Made by a program: the position numbers and the translations under genes. The notes beneath the pieces were generated by a model, which saw only the letters and a list, made by a program, of their open reading frames with translations, searched no databases and had not been told where the DNA came from. Shown here piece after piece: positions 13,301 through 20,900 of a DNA stretch of 64,000 bases (its first letter is position 1; each line of letters starts with the position of its first letter). Where the stretch lies: contig NC_056540.1 of assembly GCF_910596095.1 (NCBI RefSeq), forward strand, positions 20,856,501 to 20,920,500, in the 5' to 3' direction. The stretch comes from Thunnus maccoyii. Its lineage: Eukaryota; Chordata; Actinopteri; Scombriformes; Scombridae.

Positions 13301-16169
13301 TTTTGTCATTAAAGAGAATGGATCTGAGTAAAAGACAAGAAATAATTAATTACAAAAGCTTGTAGGAAGAACATTCAAAGAAAAACATTTACATTAAAAA
13401 TAACATGACATTTGACAGAAATAGAATTATGGAAATGTAATTAATCAAAAGCAGACATCATCAATTTGTTTATAATAAATAGTCATTTCAAGCCATCTGT
13501 TATTTTTAGAAACAGAAATGCATTCTCTGGTTCTTATGTATTTCTGCAGGTGTGAGATATATTTTTACCTGTTTTCATTAGTGTATCTATGCAGCTTCTT
13601 TTTAATTCAGCTAATTAACAATCTAATTGAAAGTGCACCATAATTGAATCACTTCAATGTATTTGCTAATTTTCACACCTCAAGTGAACATTTCCAAACA
13701 AACCCAGAGTCAGCTTTGTGTCTATAAAATGCAAGAATTATATGATGATGGAAATACATTTCAGATAAAAAGGTCAACTTCCCGTCTCATGAACAAACAT
13801 CCTTTTTACAGACAATAATAATGTTCATAAAAATCTAAGTTCAGTTAATCTTTTACTGATACAGTATTCCACTTACACGACAGTGAGTGTATTGTTCATG
13901 TATGTGTGAGAGGACTGAGGTATATTGTACAGACTGTACCCACCCATAGGTACTATGCTGATGCTATCAGGGTCTGCTGTCAGGTTGAGGATGTCGGAAG
14001 AGAAGGTCGAACTCAGCAAGACAGTAAGGTTCGCCTGAACTACTTCTACACTGGCAGCAGGATCCACATTCACATGGACTTCACAACTGAAGCTGTGGGT
14101 AAACCACAATGACTTGGGTTAATTCTACATACATGTGAACTGCAAGCTCACTTCATGTATTATGCAGCCTTCATATACAATTATTATGATCCTTTTCATG
14201 TCTTAAATTTTTTGAAGAATGTCTCTACTTGAATTAATCTTACCATTTGTCACAGGGTGAGTTCGATAATGCTCTTGATTCCTGGAAACACATTTTTTTA
14301 ATATCTATATTAGAAGATTGTATGATTTTACTTACAACTGTTTGTTTTAATACAATTTGCAGCCACCTTGCCTCCGACCTGACCTGAATGCTCACGTACG
14401 TCATTTCCTTGGAAAATTACATTGTCTCAATCTAAAAGCCCTTCTGTTCTCTAATCAGCTGGTCTTTGAGGACATTGCTGCTTCTTATGGAAAATCAAAC
14501 TGAGGACTCTTAAAGGTGATGTACCTGAGGTTGTTGCATGTGTAGAGCAGCAAAATTATTAACCACATTGCAGGTATGGCTGTATGGAAACACAGATAAC
14601 AGAGGGATTGCTGTCATCATCATCACAATATACATTTAGACATATAATGCATGCACCAATCCACCCTGTCAATCACTATCAACACACACACACACACACA
14701 CATACATAGCTGAGAGGAGTGTTTGCCTAAATAAAGTTGTGTTACCTCTGAGATGACACAAAGATGTTATGGACAGAAATGTTATGAGGGAAAATGCTCT
14801 CCAACTGATGAGAGATGACAACAAAATTATTTTGAATGGCAAATCTGTTTTTTCCACATCATTGCTTTGCCAAATTCCATTGATATATTCAGTGAAGTGC
14901 TTCATACCCAGTTTCTTGTGATGTTCTCCAGTGACATTGAACAATTTCCAGGCTTTGTGGAGTGAACAATGGATGTCCACATTTTGATTTTGTAGAGTGA
15001 CCATGCTAAAAAAATAGGCAAATAAATTTATCAAATAAAGCAAAGCAGGCTGTCAGATGCTGCTATAAACAGGCTTATACACTACTGAAGTCAGGAATGT
15101 GTGGTTTATGTTTTCTCTGACCTTAAACTGTACTGAACAGAAAACTCTGCCCACTCATTCAGCTCTCACCTACAGTACATTGCTTTGTTATATGAATAGG
15201 TGAGGAAACCCTGGGAGTAATTCAATTTTGTTATCTAGACAGCTCAAACTGGATGACCATGAAATGCAATGAAAATCAGTCATATTTACCACAATGCAGG
15301 TTGTTGTCAGGCTCAGGAGGGCAGTTGTATTTCCACTGCCGCAGGTCCCAGCTCAACACATCTCCATCAGCACAGCTCTGCCTCTTCAGCTCCTCGGCGC
15401 TCCATTCTCTTGCCCACATCCTGAACAGACCAATCTCACCAAGCAGGTCCTTCCCATTCTCTCGTTGCACTTCACCATTTTTATCTACATAATGAGACAC
15501 CCCCAGAGTAAGAGTGCCGTTTTGGGCCAATTGCTTGGGTGGGATGGGATTCACAGTGGCCTCATGCTGGCTGTTTCCATTAACATAGATCCTCAGCCTC
15601 TGGGCTTTGCCAGACCAAGTGAGACAGACAGAGTGCCATTTATGCAATTTCAGTTCCTTTTTAATAAGCCATTCTTCTCCAAAGAGCCATACTGACAGCT
15701 CTGCACCTGTTCCCCCAAGTCCTAGCTCTATGTTTCTGTCCCCTGGAGCTTTGTAGATAAATCCTGTCCATGTTGTTGCATAGCTGCGGCGTAAAAGCAC
15801 ACATACACTCAGCTCCTTGAGGGCTGGCACCACGGCATCTGGTTGCAGTTGCCACACACATGGACGACCCTTGAAATGCAGCGTCTTACCCCACAGGCTG
15901 GTACTGGCAGAGGCTAACGCATGAGAAGAAAAGCAACAGACAGATGGAGATTAAATAAGAGCTAGTGTAATCTCATATAAAACAAATATGAGATTACACT
16001 GAAAAAAGAGCTTGACATAAAGAAAGTATGCTATCAAAACAATCAATAATAATCTCAGTGCTTTAAAATCATTAAATTGGTCTAAAATCTTACTTGAACC
16101 CAGAAGACACAGTGATAGCTGGATACACAGACAGATGGTTAGGGAAGACAGGCTTCTAATGGAGTTCAT
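4168..16169 (-). CDS. adgrg4: Adhesion G protein-coupled receptor G4 (GPR112)
   Basis: Cell-surface adhesion GPCR. The assembled model has 27 exons (high to low): 16094-16169, 15290-15913, 14908-15005, 14244-14281, 13877-14092, 13569-13594 (weak), 13264-13323, 13001-13084, 12462-12547, 12174-12244, 12044-12071, 11829-11851, 11542-11684, 11318-11447, 10395-10501, 9982-10198, 9725-9890, 9202-9348, 8014-8151, 7880-7925, 7608-7711, 7229-7350, 6518-6786, 5862-5967, 5316-5596, 4448-4549, 4168-4316. They sum to 3657 nt, or 1218 residues. Order: signal peptide (1-25), pentraxin/LamG (26-233), Cys-rich linker, SEA-like region (about 408-520), HormR-like domain (about 524-605), GAIN, GPS with cleavage predicted at L869/T870, 7TM (about 885-1155), Ser/Thr-rich tail. 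The pentraxin plus GPS-7TM combination without CUB separates it from ADGRG6 and ADGRG2. Human ADGRG4 is about 3000 residues because of a huge mucin-like part that is missing here. Confidence 0.9.
4855..5099. repeat. Foldback (inverted-repeat) element in adgrg4 TM7 intron
   Basis: The arm 4855-4918 pairs with 5041-5099; both carry AAGCTTATACATTTTCA near the outer ends and AAAGGTGATAATTCTACTTT at the inner ends, with a few mismatches and a small length difference. The spacer holds a stretch (AGTGGACAAAATATTAGGAA) that I recognise from dispersed repeats in other fish. It looks like a MITE. Confidence 0.75.
6062..6390. repeat. Teleost dispersed repeat in adgrg4 intron
   Basis: Sequence such as CTAGATGGATTGCCATGAAA and ATGACATTCTCATCAGCCTC is a pattern I recall as abundant in percomorph genomes. 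It lies between exons 5862-5967 and 6518-6786. The ends are not precise. Confidence 0.55.
7551..7590. repeat. Perfect 18-bp hairpin next to the adgrg4 GPS-exon donor
   Basis: The arms 7551-7568 and 7573-7590 are exact reverse complements around a 4-nt loop (AGTG). On the adgrg4 strand the stem begins 17 nt after the GT donor of the GPS exon. Confidence 0.9.
7608..10198 (-). CDS. adgrg4: adgrg4 GAIN domain with GPS autoproteolysis site
   Basis: Exons 9982-10198, 9725-9890, 9202-9348, 8014-8151, 7880-7925 and 7608-7711. Helical part: [18 protein letters not shown] and [15 protein letters not shown]. Strand part: [68 protein letters not shown]: the two Cys/Trp pairs are present and the end is [15 protein letters not shown]^T is the known cleavage triad, so the tethered agonist would start THFAVLL. 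The GPS exon ends on that peptide with donor GTGAGT at 7607. Confidence 0.93.
8372..8690. repeat. Teleost dispersed repeat (TTAGCTTAGCTTAGCAT family)
   Basis: Contains GTTAGCTTAGCTTAGCATGA, GACTGGAAACAGG, GCTAGCCTGGTTCTGTC, CAGCACCTCTAAAGCTCAC and GGGGGTTATGTGC, a known-looking order of motifs in fish dispersed repeats. It is in the adgrg4 intron between exons 8014-8151 and 9202-9348. Ends are approximate. Confidence 0.7.
8700..8975. repeat. Second teleost dispersed repeat, adjacent
   Basis: Motifs GAAACATGGCGGTGCAATAT, CCTCCCTATGTAGATATAAA and the end CTACACACTGGACCTTTAA are familiar from short non-autonomous elements in fish. It directly abuts the previous repeat, so one may have inserted next to or into the other. 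Confidence 0.55.
10395..11447 (-). CDS. adgrg4: adgrg4 hormone-receptor-like (HormR/HBD) domain
   Basis: Exons 11318-11447 and 10395-10501 join at a split Cys codon (RL|C|KLDIE). Cys and Trp spacing is typical of the domain that precedes GAIN in adhesion GPCRs: [20 protein letters not shown], then MKC, RLC, and [12 protein letters not shown]. The next exons run straight into the GAIN domain. Confidence 0.8.
11542..12547 (-). CDS. adgrg4: adgrg4 SEA-like region over five exons, including 28- and 23-nt microexons
   Basis: Exons 12462-12547, 12174-12244, 12044-12071, 11829-11851 and 11542-11684 read through in one frame: [68 protein letters not shown] and [17 protein letters not shown]. The alternation of hydrophobic strands and the NGSIII turn look like a SEA domain, though the classic GSVVV autoproteolysis site is not exact. 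Two exons are only 28 and 23 nt; both have consensus splice sites and are needed for frame. Confidence 0.7.
12690..12965 (+). mobile_element. Decayed non-LTR retrotransposon RT fragment
   Basis: Plus-strand conceptual translation has GSPLGCVLS (RT motif with PLGCVLS in place of PQGCVLSP) and later [11 protein letters not shown] (A/SDDT catalytic box) followed by a region ending in a FRK-like tail. Stops and frame breaks are present. It lies antisense inside the adgrg4 intron between exons 12462-12547 and 13001-13084. Confidence 0.7.
13569..13594 (-). CDS. adgrg4: adgrg4 candidate 26-nt microexon
   Basis: This segment (encoding CIDTLMKT between flanking half-codons) is the only stretch I found that restores frame between exons 13877-14092 and 13264-13323. 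The donor ACAG|GTAAAA is good. The acceptor context is purine-rich and poor. It is inferred from phase, not from homology. Confidence 0.35.
13877..14092 (-). CDS. adgrg4: adgrg4 exon 5: Cys-containing extracellular segment
   Basis: 216 nt reading [18 protein letters not shown] and later [20 protein letters not shown], ending TLTVV. The acceptor is CAG at 14095-14093 and the donor GTAAGT at 13876. It leaves in phase 2, which does not fit the next clear exon (13264-13323, phase 1), so at least one small exon must lie between. Confidence 0.75.
14908..15005 (-). CDS. adgrg4: adgrg4 exon 3: post-pentraxin linker
   Basis: 98 nt from acceptor TTTTTTTAG to donor GTATGA. Only the frame dictated by the pentraxin exon (phase 1) stays open; it ends [13 protein letters not shown] and continues in phase 0 into 14244-14281 ([12 protein letters not shown]). 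A different, longer open frame over this region (14669-15043) is an artefact of the wrong phase. Confidence 0.75.
15290..15913 (-). CDS. adgrg4: adgrg4 exon 2: pentraxin/LamG-like domain
   Basis: One 624-nt exon encodes an entire pentraxin-like fold: [19 protein letters not shown] at the start, [10 protein letters not shown] and RLRIYVNGN in the centre, [20 protein letters not shown] and [15 protein letters not shown] near the end. These are the typical pentraxin/LamG strands. The acceptor is TAG at 15916-15914 and the donor GTAAAT at 15289. The 3' split codon joins to exon 14908-15005 as [12 protein letters not shown]. Confidence 0.9.
15964..16000. repeat. Perfect 15-bp hairpin in adgrg4 intron 1
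   Basis: The arms 15964-15978 and 15986-16000 are exact reverse complements (AGTGTAATCTCATAT) around a 7-nt loop. It lies about 50 nt upstream of the pentraxin exon acceptor, in a 180-nt intron. Confidence 0.85.
16094..16169 (-). CDS. adgrg4: adgrg4 exon 1: start codon and signal peptide
   Basis: The ATG at 16169 opens [20 protein letters not shown], a basic N-region followed by a hydrophobic core, then CLLGSS. The donor is GTAAGA at 16093, phase 1. Joining to the next exon gives [12 protein letters not shown]. No other ATG nearby gives a signal peptide in this frame. Confidence 0.85.
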
Positions 16170-16875
16170 GGCAACAAGAAGAAATATCTGGAATGTCTGT
16201 ACCAGTCAAGTGGTCATCAGCTGAAAAGTTAGAATGAGACAAACATTATCTTTTTCATTTGCATTCACCTTGAAGAAATAGCAAAATAGTTATTAAATTA
16301 TATTCATACGTCAAAATATATGACTGAGACTTACCATTGTAATCATTAAATCTGAAATTAAGCAAACGATATGTGCTCATGAGAAGCTGGCAAGTGTGAC
16401 TTTACTTAAGATTTCCACGCCCTCTCCGTTTAGTTCCCCGAGTTACTCATTAATCACTGGCAATAAACATAACTAACAAGCACGATAATGTTAAAACCAT
16501 GACTTTGAGGAACCTTTTTAAAAGTGAATGTCTATATTTTCCCACATTGCAATCCTTTGAGTGCAGTATGACTGCACCTTGCTGTAGCGTTTGAGTTCCA
16601 GTGGCTCAGTGAGAGTTTTAATGGTAATATCTTAACCAAGGTTTAAAATTAAAAGAAAGATTGAAGGATGTTGAGAAATACACTGTGGCAGCTAAAAGTA
16701 GGCATGATTTGGCATCTAAACACAACAATCATCTGCATAGGTTACAGTTGCTTCTACAAATCTAAATTATCAGATTCAATTTCAAATTCATTTTAGTGTA
16801 AATATATTCGTGGAGCTGCCTGAGACAGCAGGTGTGTGATGGGGTGTGTGTTTGTGTGTGTGTGTATATGTGTGT

Positions 16876-16951
<76 letters not shown>

Positions 16952-17999
16952 GTGTGTGTTCTATATGTCGGTTTACCATCGTACATTTTCAGCAAACAGT
17001 CAAAGTAATATTCTTGTACTACTCTTGTGCTTTACAATTATCCTCAAGTGATTACTACTCAAACAAATCTAATTGGTTTTTCTGTGTGATGTATGATGGC
17101 CACGTCTGCTTGTCTACTTGTCTGCCTGTCTTGTTTTTTCAGCTGGATAGACCTGAAAGTGAGACAGGCCCATACCAGGCCAATTTAAACAACTAATGTC
17201 TGTCAATAACTTCACCTTTTTTATACCCATAATATCCTCCTGTCAGGGTTTGAATGAGAATGGACAGTTTTTGTCTGTTTTTTGGCTCCATATTACCACC
17301 TAGTGGTCAAAGAGCATACTATAACTTTATGATCTTAACATGGGAAATGAACCCTTTTATGATATACAGTATGTATCTTGTGAACATGGGTCTCACTTTG
17401 AGTTTCACCCTCTTTGGGTTAGTCAGTATGTAAGTCAACAAAAGAATAGTGGTATGAAAGATTTTATTATAACACATTCATATGCACAACGTCTTTTTGT
17501 TGGAAACAGGTTCATTGACAAGGGTCTCATTCATGCATTTTAATTCCCTCTCCTCCTTCCCTCCTTTCCCTCGCTCCTGAGAAGGCAGAGCCAAAACAAG
17601 TGGGTTCCCCAGAGGGAATATGAGAAGACCAAGTGTGACGTGAGGTGCCCAGGTGGGGGACCTGAAAGTATTCATTGGTCCATTGTTTGATAGTCTGTTT
17701 GGGAACCTCTCCTGCGTCACAAGTGAGGTAGAATGAGGGGATTCCCAAAGATCTCTCCCACCACCCCTGACTACCCCTGCTGAGTTGGAGTGAGAAATTT
17801 AGCAAGTACTATAAGAACTTGCTGTGACTGAACAAGTAAGGTTTTTCTTGGCATTTTTGTCTTAATTTATATCATTTGCTTGAACATTGGAAAATTGAAG
17901 TAAGTTTTTAAAACTCTGTTCACATGAGAACATTATACTTTTTAGGGTTGCAGTTTCTGTGGATCAAGGGAGTAAAGAGGAACTTTGGAGAGTCTGTCA
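16170..17999. promoter_or_regulatory. Divergent intergenic region, adgrg4 / eda2r-like
   Basis: Head-to-head spacer expected to hold both promoters. Apart from the (TG)n tract, I see no CpG-rich core or clear TATA box that I could place with confidence. The last bases before the eda2r-like ATG (TTTTTAGGGTTGCAG at about 17940) resemble an acceptor, so a separate untranslated first exon is possible. Confidence 0.4.
16841..16961. repeat. (TG)n microsatellite between adgrg4 and the TNFR gene
   Basis: About 120 bp of nearly pure TG with a few TA or CG interruptions. It sits in the 1.8-kb gap between the divergent adgrg4 and eda2r-like start codons. ORFs read across it are artefacts of the repeat. 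Confidence 0.97.
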
Positions 18000-20900
18000 A
18001 TGGAGGCTTTTCACTATGCTGCCCTGCTCATGGTAGGTCTGTATGTTTTTATCGGACTTTAATAGTTGTAACCCACAGAAGAATCCACAAATGTGTACTA
18101 TGATCTACAAATATCTCACTATCCACAAACTAAAATACAGGGCAATTTGCAAATATGCATGACTTACTCTATAAACATGTATTTTGATTTTGACATAAAA
18201 TGATAAGTTTTACAAATGTAAATGCTTTTCACCACAAAAAAATACATGTAAAGTGAAATTTATGCATTTGTGGATCCATTTGCACATGTGAAATGGGTTT
18301 TGCACATTTGTGGATCGCCTCTTGTCAGTGTGTGGGCCATGTGACACTTGTGACTTCCCAGCTATGTTTTTTTTTTAAGCATTTTTAAGCATTCTTAAAA
18401 AAAGACTAAAACAATTATTCACTTTTTAAAATAGTTGCCAATTCATTTTTCTGTCGATAAACTTATCGAGTAATCAACTAATCATTGCAGCTCTACCTGA
18501 GGGTACTCTTTCCTTACTAACAGTATTCTGACATGTTACTTAACAACTAATAGGACACAAAACAAAACATGTAAATGTAGGGGTAAAATACCCCTTCTAG
18601 GATAATATTTACGTATTCAGAATTATGAAAAAACTTAAGCTTATGAAAAAACTCAAATTGTTGTCTCACTATGGTAATGTATGATTATGTATTCGAAGAG
18701 TACATAAACCTCAAATCTTTCACAGGTATCGAGCTGCAAATCTCTTTATCTCGGATACTCCTCAATGTCATGAATATGATACATTCATATCGCTTCCAGG
18801 ACGGGTAGTCAATACAGCAGTGCACATAAAATAAAAATGTCCACGTACTGTAAATAAAAAGGGGAGGGGAGAAATACAATTGTGAGACAGACGGAACTGG
18901 AGAATCATCAACACAGAACAAATGGTCCTCTCTGTAAATGCTGTATTACGTGAAATTACATGAAAATACAGTGATCACAAAACAAAAGCTTTACAATAAC
19001 ATAACACTGCCAAAGGCGAAATCTTCAGTTAGACATTTGGAGAGACCAAGTCGGTATGGGATGGGGTGATAGTGGTAGTGGGGGGTCAACTAGTTACTCA
19101 TAGTCGTCAGGTACTGACTTCTGACCTGTATCTACAGGTCAGATCCCTTCTTCCAGTACGAGTAGGATCTATCTGCAGTCTTGCAGACCTACACGACACG
19201 CCCACTTTACTACATGACACACACCTCCGACCCCTAACCCTAACCCTAACCATCCCCCTCCTCATGCCCAAACCTAACCAAGTGGGTGTGTCATGTAGAT
19301 ACTGCAAGTCCGCAGATAGACTTACTTGTCCATTACAGACTGTATTCCATCAACTCATGTGAGGGAATGTCGCCACCTGCTGGTGTAGCTAGTAACTGCA
19401 TTTCACATTTGTGGACGATTTCTACAGATCTTCTGCAAACAAATAGGGAAGTCACAAATGTCACATGGCCCACAAACTGATAAGAAGAGAACTATAAAAC
19501 CCATTCCCACAAATGCATAAATTTCACTTTACATTTATGTTTGTAGTGAAACTATTTATATTTGTAAAGCCTATATCATTTTTTATGTGAAACTAAAATA
19601 TATGTTTACAGAGTAAGTTGTAAATCACTCTGTATTTTATGAATATGACTTTAAACAACACAAATAAAAATTACATGCTTGTTGACAGCAAGATATTTGT
19701 GGATCATGATGTACATATGTTCATTGTCTTCTGTGGGTTACAACTATTATAGTCCAATAACATCTTCCATATGTCTGACTTTTCAGCATTTTTATAGCTT
19801 TATAACACTTATTCTGTATTATTGTCCAGATAATCATTATTTAACATGTGTATTTCCTCAGGTTTGGTGTGTGCTGGTACAATCTGAGCCCAGCTGTGAT
19901 CAGACAGAGTTCTTACACCCTAATGGCAGTTGTGTTTCGTGCCCTGTATGCGGGCCAGGAGAACAGCTCTCAGAGGTAACAAACATTTGTTATTATTCTG
20001 GAAGCACCATTTTTTCCCTTCAGCTTTCCTTTCTTTGGTGTTCCTGCCATCTTGCTCCAAGTGGATATTTTGCATCACCCTCAGGACTGTGGCTTTGGGG
20101 ATGGCGGTGAAGGTGTCTGTATGGTGTGTAAAGAGGGGAGATTCAGCACGGATACAGACGTGGCTCCTTGCAAAAGATGCACACAGTGTAATCTGCTGAA
20201 CCGCCTGGAGAAGACAACTTGCTCATCCACCACTGATGCTCTGTGTGGGCAGTGTCTGCCAGGGTGAGTTACATTAAACACTAGCCAGCTGATAAGTGTG
20301 TTTTTGTGTTAAATATCTGTTTGTGTGTGCAGGTATTATGAACTCAGGAGCATCACTGGGGAAGTGGAGTTTCCCTGTGTGCCTTGTTACAACCGTGACA
20401 CAGTCCATAAAGAGTGTTTGCTTTTAACAGCTCAAGGCCCCAATGCAGGTAACATCCAGAGATAACACAGTGACTGGATGATAGTACAATGACAATAAAG
20501 TTGTATAAATAGTTTTACTGATTGGTGATTTCCCAGAGATGTCAAGGAAAAGTTATATTTACTGTTCTCTGACAGAGATTGCTGTCACCGTGCCCAGGGG
20601 AAATTACAAAGAACCTAAAGAGAAAAGTGAGTAACACTAACAATTTTCATGGTCAACTCTTTCATTTGAGCTCTTGTATTCAATCTGACATCTTCTGTTT
20701 AATCAAGGGGTTAAAGAAGAAACATTTTCAATGGTCCTGATTGGCTCAGCAACGGCTTCTTTGATTTTTCTCATTGCTCTGCTGCTTTGGGCTTTCCTTC
20801 TGACTGCTGAGAGATTCAGTAAGTTACACACTTTTAATATTCCAGCCATTTCTTTCCATCTATCTTATATTTGCTTCATTAAATTTGACTCATATTCACT

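Larger units (their letters stand above)
18054..19755. mobile_element. 1.7-kb element with long terminal inverted repeats in eda2r-like intron 1
   Basis: The left end, GGACTTTAATAGTTGTAACC followed by CACAGAAG, reappears in reverse complement at the right end (19729-19755: CTTCTGTGGGTTACAACTAT then TATAGTCC). Similarity continues inward for about 300 bp on each side (left to about 18360, right from about 19430: CATGTGACACTTGTGACTTCCC pairs with GGGAAGTCACAAATGTCACATG). No transposase ORF is visible. No clear target duplication is seen. It probably is a non-autonomous DNA transposon that carries further insertions in its core. Confidence 0.8.

Noticed and set aside
14669..15043. 124-codon ORF read as an independent exon of adgrg4
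   Set aside because: It is in the wrong phase after the pentraxin exon. The phase-correct frame uses only 14908-15005 and a donor GTATGA, and joins perfectly to the next exon.
15294..15695. Plus-strand ORFs over the pentraxin exon
   Set aside because: They are shadows; the minus strand encodes a complete pentraxin domain with correct splice sites.
16762..17196. ORFs of His-Thr or Cys-Val repeats on both strands
   Set aside because: They are translations of the (TG)n microsatellite.
17478..17805. Minus-strand ORFs in the adgrg4/eda2r-like spacer
   Set aside because: No domain, overlapping each other in two frames, no splice context.
19232..19250. Telomere-like CCCTAA repeats as a telomere or fusion scar
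   Set aside because: Only three units, inside the loop of a foldback element; this motif is common in fish MITEs.
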